DNA of 64,000 bases from CAWUEX02 sp038148375. Its GTDB lineage: Bacteria > Pseudomonadota > Alphaproteobacteria > Rhodospirillales > Rhodospirillaceae. Location: NCBI GenBank assembly GCA_038148375.1, contig JAYQVH010000001.1, forward strand, positions 124,001 through 188,000, in the 5' to 3' direction. Both the position numbers and the translations under genes were made by a program. Within the stretch, counting starts at the first letter, position 1; each line of letters begins with the position of its first letter. Positions 54,675-63,823 of the stretch are shown piece by piece. The notes below the pieces were generated by a model. That model ran no database searches, was not told the origin of the DNA, and saw nothing but the letters and a program-made list of their open reading frames with translations.

Positions 54675-56502
54675 GCGCAACGGCAGGCTTGCTGCGGTGC
54701 GCCGCCAGCATAATCTCCCGCCAGATCGCGGCCGGCATGCCGCCGCCTGTGACAGACGACATTCCCTTTGCATCATCGTTACCGACCCAAACACCGGCAA
54801 CCAGGTCCGCGGTATAACCAATAAACCATGCGTCGCGAAAATCCTGACTGGTCCCGGTTTTTCCAGCCGCCGGTCGGCTAATCTGGGCTGCCTTTCCAGT
54901 CCCATCACTGATCGTTTTCGACATCATCCGGTTCATCATGCCGATATGATCGGGCGCCGCGACACGGCCGATGCCGCCGCCCTGGCGCTTATAGAGAAGG
55001 CGGCCATCAGGCGTCACAATATCGACAATGCCGTAGGGCACGACAGCGATTCCGCCGTTAGCGAAAGGAGTGTAAGCTGCGGTGAGTTCGAGCAAAGACA
55101 CCTCCGCCGTACCGAGCGCAAGGCCAAGATCATTGCTCAGCGGAGACTCAATTCCGAACCGCCTGGCAACATCAATGACGGCGTCCGGCCCTGCTTCGCG
55201 CGCGACCCTGACCGCAACCGAATTGAGGGAATTGGCCAGCGCGTCTTCGAGAGTGGTCGGACCTGCGTAGGTTCCGGAAAAGTTTTGCGGCCGCCAGCCG
55301 TCAATATTGATCGGCGCGTCTTCAACAGTATCCGTAGGAACAAAACCAGCCTCCAAACCGGCAAGAAATACAAACGGCTTGAAGGCGGAACCGGGTTGAC
55401 GGCGCGCCTGGACGGCGCGATTAAACTGACTCTCCGCATAACTTCGTCCGCCGGCCAACGCACGCACGGCACCATCGGGCTGCAACACGACAACCGCACC
55501 TTGCCCGACAGACCGATCCGCGCCTGCGAGAGATTGCTCCAGCCGGCTCTCGACAATTGCTTGCAAGTCAGAATCGAGGGTGGTGCGAACAATAAGGTCG
55601 TTCTCTATAGACCCAAGAAGGTCTTCAACCGTCGATAGCACCCAATCCGCGAAATAACGTGCCGTTCCGCTTGGAGCCGCGGCAATGTCGATGCTCGCGC
55701 CCTGCTCGGCCGCGCGAGCCTGCGCGTCGGTGAGAACACCGGTGTCGACCATCGCTTGCAGCACGATCTGCGTGCGATCACGCGCGGCTTGGTCATCGGT
55801 CTTGGGATTATAGCGCGACGGGGCTTTCATCAGCCCCGCGAGCATGGCCGATTGGTAGACCGTGAGATCCCGGGCAGACCGGTTGAAGTACATGTGCGCA
55901 GCAGCTTCCACGCCGTATGTGCCTGAGCCGAGATAGACGCGGTTCAGATACAAAGTCAGAATTTGTTCCTTGGTGAATTTCTGCTCAAGCCAAAGCGCCA
56001 GCAGTGCTTCTCTGACCTTGCGTGCCACTGTACGCTCAGGCGTAAGGAAGAGATTTTTGGCGACCTGTTGAGTGATTGTGCTGCCGCCCTGCACGACGGC
56101 ACCGGCACGGGCGTTGGCCAGCATCGCGCGCGCAAAGCCGCGCAGATCCAGACCGCTGTGACGATAGAAACGCCGGTCCTCCACAGCGATGATCGCCGCC
56201 GGTAAAGCGGGAGGGAGGTCTGCGACGGACACGGCTGGACCATATAAAGCGCCGACACGCACCAGAGTGCCCCCTTGGGCATCCTGGACAGTTATAATGG
56301 GCTGGCGTCGCGTCGTAGCGACGACATCATCGACATCGGGCAAGGTGAGGGCAAAGTAGCCGAGTACGGCGCCTACAGCGATTACAGCCCAAATGAACGC
56401 CGAAAGAGCGTTGGACACCCAAAACCACGCCCCGCGCGATGCGTGGGGTGCAGCGGCCTTTTTGCCTTTGTTAACGTTTTTCGGCTGTTTTGACGTAGCC
56501 AT
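54604..56502 (-). CDS. Class A penicillin-binding protein (PBP1A-like)
   Basis: A 632-residue bifunctional peptidoglycan synthase. The N-terminus has a lysine-rich cytoplasmic stretch and a membrane helix. The glycosyltransferase domain contains EDRRFYRHSGLD and GGSTITQQVAKNLFL. The transpeptidase domain has SxxK in GSAFKPF, SLN and KTGT. It is shorter than E. coli PBP1A (about 850) and lacks the extra ODD domain. Confidence 0.93.
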   Translation of the reverse strand: MATSKQPKNVNKGKKAAAPHASRGAWFWVSNALSAFIWAVIAVGAVLGYFALTLPDVDDVVATTRRQPIITVQDAQGGTLVRVGALYGPAVSVADLPPALPAAIIAVEDRRFYRHSGLDLRGFARAMLANARAGAVVQGGSTITQQVAKNLFLTPERTVARKVREALLALWLEQKFTKEQILTLYLNRVYLGSGTYGVEAAAHMYFNRSARDLTVYQSAMLAGLMKAPSRYNPKTDDQAARDRTQIVLQAMVDTGVLTDAQARAAEQGASIDIAAAPSGTARYFADWVLSTVEDLLGSIENDLIVRTTLDSDLQAIVESRLEQSLAGADRSVGQGAVVVLQPDGAVRALAGGRSYAESQFNRAVQARRQPGSAFKPFVFLAGLEAGFVPTDTVEDAPINIDGWRPQNFSGTYAGPTTLEDALANSLNSVAVRVAREAGPDAVIDVARRFGIESPLSNDLGLALGTAEVSLLELTAAYTPFANGGIAVVPYGIVDIVTPDGRLLYKRQGGGIGRVAAPDHIGMMNRMMSKTISDGTGKAAQISRPAAGKTGTSQDFRDAWFIGYTADLVAGVWVGNDDAKGMSSVTGGGMPAAIWREIMLAAHRSKPAVALSGWTQPDEVDPLTRFWRRLTGG

Positions 56503-56619
56503 ATGCCTCTTGGACCATGTATCTTGATCTTGTCTGGCGAAAATGTGGCATATCTTGGGTTATGCAGGCATTAACGACGCCGCACAAGCATCGGCTACCA
56601 TAGCCGGAAGGGGCACTGA

Positions 56620-56826
56620 GTGAGTTCCACATCCGTCTCCATCACCATCGACAAAGAGCTTGAGGACCGCCTTAAAGCCTTCGCCCAGCGTTTGGACAAG
56701 CCGCTTGCGGATGTGCTCGCGCACGCGCTGGCGGAATACGCGGATACCTGGGAAGATCACCTGGATACTGTCGACAAGCTGAAGGACGGGGACGACCGGG
56801 TACATCTCGCCGTCAACGACGCCTAA
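56620..56826 (+). CDS. Small ribbon-helix-helix-like protein
   Basis: A 68-residue protein whose first half, SVSITIDKELEDRLKAFAQR, fits a ribbon-helix-helix DNA-binding module, followed by an acidic helical tail like the antidote side of type II toxin-antitoxin pairs. No toxin gene is adjacent. It starts at GTG with a GGAAGGGG site. Function not shown. Confidence 0.7.
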   Translation: MSSTSVSITIDKELEDRLKAFAQRLDKPLADVLAHALAEYADTWEDHLDTVDKLKDGDDRVHLAVNDA

Positions 56827-56862
56827 CGCAGTCCGGCATCTCGCGGATCAGGTCCAGCGACC

Positions 56863-59301
56863 TCAGATATCCAGATTGGTCACGTTCAAGGCGTTGTCTT
56901 GAATGAACTCTCGGCGATGCTCCACTACGTCACCCATCAAAGTAGAGAACACCTCGTGGGCCTCGTCGGCATGACTCACCTTGACCTGAAGCAACGTGCG
57001 CACCTCTGGGTCAAGTGTTGTCTCCCATAACTGGCCAGGATTCATCTCTCCCAGACCTTTATAGCGCTGCAGGCTTGTTCCACGTTTCCCCTCTGCGAGC
57101 ACCGCATCAACGAGCGAAACCGGACCGTAGATCCGTGTCTCTTTGTCTTTGATCTTGAGCGCCGAGGTGTGGGTATAGAACTCCTGCAATTCGGCGGCCT
57201 GTGAATCCAGATACCGGGCTTCGGACGAATGCAACGTGGGCGCGTCGAGGACATGGGTCTCGGTGACCCCACGCACTGTACGCTGGAAACTTAGCCCGCC
57301 CTTGTCGGCCGCACTGCCGCTCCAGCCCCGTTCATACTCGCTCTCAAGGAAATCGAGGCGCTTGGCGATATAATCCGCCGCCTGGCCCGCCGTTTCCTCA
57401 TCGGACAGAACCTCGGGATTGAACACGCCGGCGACCGCGACCTGTTCGACGATTCGCATCGGGAAAGACCGGCTCATTTGCTTAAGCGTGTTCCTAACGT
57501 CGCGCGCCTTCTTGACAAATGCCTTGAGGTCGTCGCCGGCGATTTGCCCCCCGGCTTGAGTCACCAGAAGTGCGTCCGTCAGTCCGCCTTCGATCAAATG
57601 GTTCTCCATGGCCCGGTCGTCTTTCAAATAGACTTCCGAATTCCCCTTCTTCGCCCGATACAGTGGCGGCTGGGCGATATACAAGTGACCTGCTTCAATC
57701 AGCTGCGGCATCTGCCTGTAAAAGAACGTCAGCAGAAGTGTCCGGATGTGACTGCCATCGACGTCAGCGTCAGTCATCACAATGATCTTGTGATAGCGCA
57801 ATTTTTCGAGGTTGAATTCTTCGCTGCCGATCCCGGTGCCAAGTGCGGTGATCAACGTCCCAATCTCGTTGGACGACAGCATCTTGTCGAACCGGGCACG
57901 TTCGACGTTTAGAATTTTTCCGCGCAGCGGCAGGATGGCCTGGAAGCCCCGATCACGGCCCTGCTTGGCCGATCCGCCCGCGGAGTCCCCTTCGACCAGG
58001 AACAGTTCGGATTTCGCGGGATCCTTGGTCTGACAATCTGCCAGTTTGCCGGGCAGCGACGACACATCCAGCGCACCTTTGCGCCGGGTGAGTTCTCTTG
58101 CTTTACGTGCCGCCTCACGGGCAAGAGCGGCCTCAACCACCTTGCCAACAATCTTGCGGGCTTCCCCAGGATGCTCTTCGAACCACTCACTTAGCTTCTC
58201 GCCGACGACCCCTTCAACGACGGGACGCACCTCCGATGACACAAGTTTATCCTTGGTCTGCGATGAGAATTTGGGATCCGGCACCTTTACCGACAGGACG
58301 CAGGTCAACCCTTCGCGCATGTCGTCGCCTGAGAGCTGAATCTTCTCTTTCTTGGACAGGCCGAACTCGCCAGCGTAGGTATTGATCGTCCGGGTCAGCG
58401 CCGCACGAAAACCAGCCATGTGCGTACCGCCGTCGCGCTGCGGAATATTGTTGGTAAAACACAGTGTATTTTCGTGATAGCTGTCGTTCCACTCCAGAGA
58501 CACCTCGACAGAAATGCCGTCCTTTTCGCCGATGACGGTAACCGGCGGCTCATGCAACGCCTGCTTGGACCGGTCGAGATATTTTACAAATGCCTCGATC
58601 CCACCTTCATAGTGAAGGTCTACGGTTTTTGATTCGGCATGACGCGCGTCGATAAGGCGCAGATAGACCCCCGAATTTAGAAACGCGAGTTCCCTTAAAC
58701 GGTGCTCCAGCGTTCCAAAGTCGAATTCCGTCATGGTGAATGTCGAGACCGCCGGTAAGAACGTGATTTCGGTACCGGTCTTCTGTTTGCCGTCTTCCTC
58801 GGGCGCGTCTCCGACAACGGCTAGAGGCGCCTCCGCTTCACCGTTACAAAAACGGATATAGTGCTCTTTGCCTTCGCGCCAGATACGCAGGTCGAGCCAC
58901 TCCGACAGGGCATTCACCACGGACACGCCGACGCCATGCAGTCCGCCGGAAACTTTGTAAGAATTCTGGTCGAATTTCCCGCCCGCATGCAGTTGGGTCA
59001 TGATGACTTCTGCCGCGGAGACACCTTCCTCCTTGTGCATATCAACGGGAATGCCGCGGCCGTTATCTCTGACCGTGACCGAACCGTCCCCATTGAGAAC
59101 AACGTCGGTGCGATCACAATATCCGGCGAGCGCTTCGTCGATTGCATTGTCAACGACCTCGTAGACCATATGGTGAAGGCCTGAGCCGTCGTCGGTATCG
59201 CCAATGTACATGCCAGGCCGCTTTCGAACGGCTTCGAGGCCCTTCAGAACCTTGATGGATTCGGCGTCGTAGGCTTGCGGGGTTTGGGCTTGTTCACTCA
59301 T
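56863..59301 (-). CDS. gyrB: DNA gyrase subunit B
   Basis: An 812-residue GyrB with ATP-binding GGLHGVGVSVVNALS, the TOPRIM motif EGDSAGGSAKQGRDR, DADVDGSHIRTLLLTF and the full C-terminal domain. It introduces negative supercoils with GyrA. Last gene of the minus-strand replication block. Confidence 0.98.
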   Translation of the reverse strand: MSEQAQTPQAYDAESIKVLKGLEAVRKRPGMYIGDTDDGSGLHHMVYEVVDNAIDEALAGYCDRTDVVLNGDGSVTVRDNGRGIPVDMHKEEGVSAAEVIMTQLHAGGKFDQNSYKVSGGLHGVGVSVVNALSEWLDLRIWREGKEHYIRFCNGEAEAPLAVVGDAPEEDGKQKTGTEITFLPAVSTFTMTEFDFGTLEHRLRELAFLNSGVYLRLIDARHAESKTVDLHYEGGIEAFVKYLDRSKQALHEPPVTVIGEKDGISVEVSLEWNDSYHENTLCFTNNIPQRDGGTHMAGFRAALTRTINTYAGEFGLSKKEKIQLSGDDMREGLTCVLSVKVPDPKFSSQTKDKLVSSEVRPVVEGVVGEKLSEWFEEHPGEARKIVGKVVEAALAREAARKARELTRRKGALDVSSLPGKLADCQTKDPAKSELFLVEGDSAGGSAKQGRDRGFQAILPLRGKILNVERARFDKMLSSNEIGTLITALGTGIGSEEFNLEKLRYHKIIVMTDADVDGSHIRTLLLTFFYRQMPQLIEAGHLYIAQPPLYRAKKGNSEVYLKDDRAMENHLIEGGLTDALLVTQAGGQIAGDDLKAFVKKARDVRNTLKQMSRSFPMRIVEQVAVAGVFNPEVLSDEETAGQAADYIAKRLDFLESEYERGWSGSAADKGGLSFQRTVRGVTETHVLDAPTLHSSEARYLDSQAAELQEFYTHTSALKIKDKETRIYGPVSLVDAVLAEGKRGTSLQRYKGLGEMNPGQLWETTLDPEVRTLLQVKVSHADEAHEVFSTLMGDVVEHRREFIQDNALNVTNLDI

Positions 59302-59326
59302 AGCGACGGACAGTCATGGTTGTGGT

Positions 59327-60559
59327 CTAGGATGAAATTCGGGTGTGTCCGCCGACAAACGGGTCTGCGGACCAGGGTTTCAAAGTTCCATTGGCGACGG
59401 TGAGAAATTGCGCGGCGTTGCCAAATTCGGTGAAGACGGCCAGATCGGTTCCGGTCAACCACGTCTGCGTGCCGGATTCGATGAGGCGGCCAAACAGATG
59501 CGACCGGCGGTCGGGATCAAGATGAGCGGCCACTTCGTCTAGGAGCAGGAGCGGGGCCCGGCCACTGGTTTCGGTCTGCAATTTGACGTGGGCGAGAACG
59601 ATGGAAATCAGTAACGCCTTCTGTTCGCCGGTGGAACATTCCGCGGCGGGGCGCGCCGTCTTGAGCATCGTCACTATGACATCCGACCGGTTAGGCCCTG
59701 GCGCCGGAGGAGGCTCGCCGTCTCCCGGCCAATACCGTCGAGATGCCTGGAGTGCGTCTCTAAGGGCGTCCTCAGCATCGACAGCGGCACTTTCCTCAAG
59801 GCAGTCGTCGACAAAACCCGATAGACCGATCCGGGCGGCGGGGAACGGTCCGTCCTCGGCACGCAAGGCCGCATTCAAACGATTTACGACATCACGCCGT
59901 GCCGCCGCGATGGCCACGCCGTAGCGGCACAGAGTGTCTTCCAGAGCCTCATACCACGCAGCGTCGGTGACACCGTCACGAAACAGCTTGGTGCGGCGTC
60001 TGAGAGCTTGGTCGTAGGCGGCACAGCGCGATGCATGCTCGGCATCCAACGCGGTGACCAACCGGTCGAGAAATTTACGGCGCGCGCCGGGTGTGTCGGT
60101 GAATAGTCTGTCCAAGGCTGGCGTAATCCAAGTAACGGCAACGTACTGGGCAAGAGCGGCCGCCCCGCGGGCGGACTTGCCGTCAATGTGCACCGCCCGG
60201 CGGTCAGTCGCCGCCGGCTCAAGGCCGGTCCCAAGACGGACTGAACCAACCGGTGTTTCGACGTCGGCGGCGATAGCCCATGGCCGCCCCACGTCTTCAG
60301 CTGGCGCGCGACGGCCGGCTTCGCTCAGCCGCACACCGCGCAAACCGCGGCCCGGCGCCAAGTAAGACAATGCTTCGAGAATATTGGTTTTGCCTGCACC
60401 GTTGGCACCTGCCAGGACAACCGGACGCAAATCGGTTTCCAAACGCAAATGATCGTAGTTGCGGAAATCGGTCAGCATTAGGCGAACCACACCCGTGGCC
60501 GCCGCCACAGGCTCGGCAGACGGACTAATTTGAGTGACAGTATCGGTCAGCGCGATCAC
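59327..60559 (-). CDS. recF: DNA replication/repair protein RecF
   Basis: A 410-residue SMC-like ATPase with Walker A GANGAGKTN and signature CSTGEQKALLISI. It loads RecA at gaps with RecOR. The GTG start overlaps the dnaN stop by four bases (GTGA). Confidence 0.95.
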   Translation of the reverse strand: MIALTDTVTQISPSAEPVAAATGVVRLMLTDFRNYDHLRLETDLRPVVLAGANGAGKTNILEALSYLAPGRGLRGVRLSEAGRRAPAEDVGRPWAIAADVETPVGSVRLGTGLEPAATDRRAVHIDGKSARGAAALAQYVAVTWITPALDRLFTDTPGARRKFLDRLVTALDAEHASRCAAYDQALRRRTKLFRDGVTDAAWYEALEDTLCRYGVAIAAARRDVVNRLNAALRAEDGPFPAARIGLSGFVDDCLEESAAVDAEDALRDALQASRRYWPGDGEPPPAPGPNRSDVIVTMLKTARPAAECSTGEQKALLISIVLAHVKLQTETSGRAPLLLLDEVAAHLDPDRRSHLFGRLIESGTQTWLTGTDLAVFTEFGNAAQFLTVANGTLKPWSADPFVGGHTRISS

Positions 60560-61668
60560 ACCCGCATCGGCATCAGTACATAGACCGCCGAACCATCCGA
60601 AACATCTCGGATGACGGTCGGAGACGCCGCATCCGCCATGGTAAAGCGCGCGGCATCTCCTTCAATTTGCTGCATGATGTCGAGCAAATACCGGGAATTA
60701 AATCCGATCTCCAATTGACCGGCGTCGTAGGATGCCTCGACCTCTTCAATCGCGCTGCCGTGTTCCGGGCTCGAGGCCGAAAGGGTCACGGTGCCCTTTT
60801 CCAAATTCAATTTGATCGACCGGGATTTTTCCGAGCTGATGGCGGAGACACGATCAACAGCGTCTGAGAAGGATTTACAATCGGTCTCGAGAACTTTGTC
60901 GTTGCCTGTCGGGATAACGCGTTCGTAGTCAGGGAAAGTTCCATCAATAAGTTTCGAGGTCAGGACTGTGTCGCCCATCGTAAAGCGAATTTTGGCATCC
61001 GACAGAGCGACGGTGATCTCGCCCTCGGCCTCTTCGATCAATTTCCGCACTTCAGCGACAGCCTTCCGGGGCACGATGACCCCAGGCATACCCGCAGCCC
61101 CGTCCGGCAACGGCAGCTCGACGCGCGCGAGGCGGTGGCCGTCGGTCGCAACAGTGCGCAAGACGTCGACCCCTTCGCTGTCGGCGGCATGAAGATAAAT
61201 GCCGTTGAGGTAATACCGCGTCTCTTCGGTCGATATCGCGAAGCGGGTGCGGTCAATCAACGACCTTAAGTCGCCGGCAGATAGACTGAACGTATGCGAG
61301 AAATCACCCGATGCCAGCGCCGGGAAATCGTCAACGGGCAGACACGACAGCTGAAACCGTGACCGGCCAGATGTCAGGGTCAACTGGCTGTCGGCAAACG
61401 CCAACTCGACCTGAGCGCCATCGGGCAGTTTGCGGACGATGTCATACAGCGTATGCGCCGGCGCGGTTGTTTTGCCGGATTGGCTGACGTCGGCGCCGAC
61501 GGACTCGACGATCTCCAGGTCCATGTCCGTCGCGTTGAGGCTTAAGCCGCTCTTGGCGGCATCTAAGCGGACGTTCGACAGGATCGGAATTGTTGTACGG
61601 CGCTCGACAACGCTCTGAACATGACCCAGAGATTTTAGGAGCGCGGACCGTTCAATAATGAGTTTCAT
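60556..61668 (-). CDS. dnaN: DNA polymerase III subunit beta (sliding clamp)
   Basis: A 370-residue clamp of three repeated domains beginning MKLIIERSALLKSL and ending in VLMPMRV. The ATG at 61668 matches the conserved N-terminus; a frame starting at 61845 runs over non-coding DNA. A terminator-like structure lies 90 bp upstream. Confidence 0.96.
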   Translation of the reverse strand: MKLIIERSALLKSLGHVQSVVERRTTIPILSNVRLDAAKSGLSLNATDMDLEIVESVGADVSQSGKTTAPAHTLYDIVRKLPDGAQVELAFADSQLTLTSGRSRFQLSCLPVDDFPALASGDFSHTFSLSAGDLRSLIDRTRFAISTEETRYYLNGIYLHAADSEGVDVLRTVATDGHRLARVELPLPDGAAGMPGVIVPRKAVAEVRKLIEEAEGEITVALSDAKIRFTMGDTVLTSKLIDGTFPDYERVIPTGNDKVLETDCKSFSDAVDRVSAISSEKSRSIKLNLEKGTVTLSASSPEHGSAIEEVEASYDAGQLEIGFNSRYLLDIMQQIEGDAARFTMADAASPTVIRDVSDGSAVYVLMPMRV

Positions 61669-61756
61669 GGGCATTCTTACAGTTCGATAATCAACGTGGC
61701 TTCCGCGATGCCGTGCGCACGCGGACATACAGCGAGTCCCCCGCATCCATTGAGGC

Positions 61757-61779
61757 CAAAAAACCGCCAAAAATGGCGG
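61757..61779 (-). terminator. Rho-independent terminator between dnaA and dnaN
   Basis: CCGCCA (61779-61774) pairs with TGGCGG (61769-61764) over a 4-nt loop, followed by TTTTTT (61763-61758). The outer flanks AGGCC and GGCCT can also pair. It lies about 90 nt upstream of the dnaN ATG. Confidence 0.85.
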
Positions 61780-61860
61780 AATAGTGGCCTCTCTGACGCC
61801 CCTGTCCTTACTCTGAGTGGGAAGCGAGATCGGCGGCGAAACCACCGCCTCGCGACAGGG
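61757..61860 (-). ncRNA. Candidate small RNA or dnaN leader/attenuator
   Basis: An extended -10 element TGGTATACT (TATACT at 61871-61866, minus strand) predicts a transcript start near 61860, exactly where a stem begins. CCCTGTC (61860-61854) pairs with GACAGGG (61806-61800). Inside it GCGAG pairs with CTCGC, and GGCGG with CCGCC (61849-61845 with 61836-61832). The RNA of about 104 nt would end at the terminator at 61757. No good -35 box is seen. It could be a free small RNA, or the attenuated leader of dnaN-recF-gyrB. Confidence 0.4.
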
Positions 61861-61980
61861 AAATCAGTATACCACAGGGGTAGCCAGACGGTAGGGAAAA
61901 TGGCGTTTTTTTAAGGATTTGGGGACGCCGAAGCGGGCCCAGGTCGGGGCCCTATATTCGCTACTCAGGGACGGCGCGGC

Positions 61981-63420
61981 CTAGCTTTCGAGCATCCGGG
62001 TCAAAAGCTCGACATCCTCGGCAAAAGCTGAATCGGCCTTGATCAGCTCCTCGACCTTGCGCACGGCGTGAATAACGGTGGTGTGGTCTCGACCGCCAAA
62101 GGCCCTTCCGATTTCGGGCAAGGAGCGGGACGTCAACTGCTTCGCCAAATACATGGCGATCTGCCGCGGGCGCGCAACTGTGCGAGACCGCCGCGCGGAG
62201 CTCATGTCGGACATCCGGATTTGGAAGTGCTCGGCCACGCGCTTTTGTATTTCCTCCATTGTGACACGACGGTCATGGGCACGAAGAAGGTCGTGCAGAA
62301 GTGTGTGTGTGAGTTCGAGGGATATATTGCCTCCGACCAGCTGCACGTTCGCGCTGAGACGAGTCAGCGCCCCTTCCAACTCCCGGACATTGGAGGTGAT
62401 GCGATGCGCCAGAAACTCTTTAACTTTCTGCGGAACCGAAACCCCCAGCTGCTCGGCTTTGGCATCAAGAATGCCCAGGCGCAGCTCAAAGGTAGTGGGG
62501 TGCAAATCGGCCACCAAACCCGATGACAGGCGCGATCGGAGCCGGTCGCCAATCTCTTCCAAATCGGAGGGCGACTTGTCTGCAGACAAAACGATTTGCC
62601 GGCCCTGATCGACAAGCGCGTTAAACGTGTGGAAAAATTCTTCCTGCGTTGAGTCTTTTCCGGAAATGAATTGAACGTCGTCGATCATGAGAACGTCGGC
62701 GGAGCGAAACTGCTCTTTGAACGACACCGTATCGTGGTTACGAAGCGCACGCACAAAACTGTACATGAACTTCTCAGCCGAAAGATAAACGACCCGCCGC
62801 TGAGGCGAGCGCAAACGGATCTGCCAAGCGATGGCATGCATCAAATGGGTCTTGCCCAGACCGACACCGCCATAGAGGAAAAGCGGATTAAAGCTCACAT
62901 GATCGGAATCAGCGACACGCTGCGCCGCGGCATAGGCAAACTCGTTGGGCTTGCCGACCACGAAATTCTCGAAAGTGTACCTGGCGTCCAAAGGTGCGGA
63001 CAGAGAATCCGCCAGCACGTCATGGGTCACCGCCTCGCTTTGAGCCGCGGCCAATGTCATGGCATCAGAACCTGTTGGGGTATCTGTGCCGCCGGAGCCG
63101 CCGCCAACAGCATCAACGTCGACTTGAACGCGGCGCACGGCTGGATTTTCGCCACTCCATAGCGTGCGAATGCGATCCGCGTAATGCGTAACAACCCAGT
63201 CGCGCATAAAACGGGTGGGAACTCGAAGATTGACTGCGCCGTCGTTTAAGCCGCCGAACGCGATAGGACTGACCCAGCTCTGATATGCCGAGTCACCAAA
63301 TTCATGTTTCAATCTGAGTTTAACGCGATCCCATTCCGCCTGACTCGACGAACCTACTTCCCCTCGTTTCACCCTTGCGTCCTTGTCATCTTCCCTGGCA
63401 GCCCGCGCCGCGCTGAACAT
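61981..63420 (-). CDS. dnaA: Chromosomal replication initiator DnaA
   Basis: A 479-residue DnaA with domain I (AEWDRVKLRLKHEFGDSAYQ), AAA+ domain III with Walker A GGVGLGKTH and Walker B LMIDDVQF, and the domain IV signature GGRDHTTVIHAVRKVE. I start at ATG 63420; TTG 63429 is three codons upstream. The region before it is rich in GANTC sites. Confidence 0.96.
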   Translation of the reverse strand: MFSAARAAREDDKDARVKRGEVGSSSQAEWDRVKLRLKHEFGDSAYQSWVSPIAFGGLNDGAVNLRVPTRFMRDWVVTHYADRIRTLWSGENPAVRRVQVDVDAVGGGSGGTDTPTGSDAMTLAAAQSEAVTHDVLADSLSAPLDARYTFENFVVGKPNEFAYAAAQRVADSDHVSFNPLFLYGGVGLGKTHLMHAIAWQIRLRSPQRRVVYLSAEKFMYSFVRALRNHDTVSFKEQFRSADVLMIDDVQFISGKDSTQEEFFHTFNALVDQGRQIVLSADKSPSDLEEIGDRLRSRLSSGLVADLHPTTFELRLGILDAKAEQLGVSVPQKVKEFLAHRITSNVRELEGALTRLSANVQLVGGNISLELTHTLLHDLLRAHDRRVTMEEIQKRVAEHFQIRMSDMSSARRSRTVARPRQIAMYLAKQLTSRSLPEIGRAFGGRDHTTVIHAVRKVEELIKADSAFAEDVELLTRMLES

Positions 63421-63823
63421 CCCCCGCAAACGTCTTCAGCGATGTGCACCGGTCCAGAGAGGTTACAAAGTAAATTTTGCTCGCCGCGACACCCGCCATT
63501 TGTTTTTGTTCCAGGTGCCTGCGAGGACACGCACTCTATCTCTCGGCCCTAGAAAGACAAGGTGAAAAATAGCTTGACAGTTGAGCGTCAAAAACATCTA
63601 TCAGATTCGCGATTCTGTTTGCCGATAATTGCGCACAGATGCGCAACTTCGCTGCGCCGCTTGCGGTCGAACGCGATGTGGACACAACAATTTGTGTTCA
63701 GTGAGTCGTATGAATTTTTTCGAAAGAGTCGCGCAGTAATCTTCGCAGCGAATCGATTTATGAGTCCGCGCTTAGAGAGCGCGAACGATGGTCAAGCTGC
63801 GGCTACGTAAAAGATATTTGAGC
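63421..63823. promoter_or_regulatory. dnaA upstream region with GANTC sites and inverted repeats
   Basis: No gene is seen in these 403 bp between dnaA and rpsT. Six GANTC sites occur at 63604, 63611, 63703, 63726, 63750 and 63762; two more, at 63842 and 63981, lie in rpsT. Hairpins are TTGCGCA/TGCGCAA (63629-63646) and ACACAA/TTGTGT (about 63682-63697). A TTGACG -35-like box for dnaA is at 63591-63586 on the minus strand. Good DnaA-box clusters were not seen. Confidence 0.5.

Larger units (their letters stand above)
61669..61980 (-). promoter_or_regulatory. dnaA-dnaN intergenic region
   Basis: In 312 bp this holds, in minus-strand order, a GGGCCC/GGGCCC stem (near 61930-61950), an extended -10 element, a candidate structured RNA (61757-61860), its terminator, and about 90 bp before dnaN without a clear promoter. 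A GANTC site is at 61734. Confidence 0.4.

Noticed and set aside
54697..55638. Long plus-strand reading frame
   Set aside because: Antisense shadow of the PBP1A gene.
56620..56826. Toxin-antitoxin pair
   Set aside because: Only the RHH-like half is seen; the next gene is gyrB on the other strand.
63421..63823. Chromosomal origin (oriC) next to dnaA
   Set aside because: No cluster of TTATNCACA-like DnaA boxes and no clear AT-rich unwinding element; in alphaproteobacteria oriC is often not beside dnaA.
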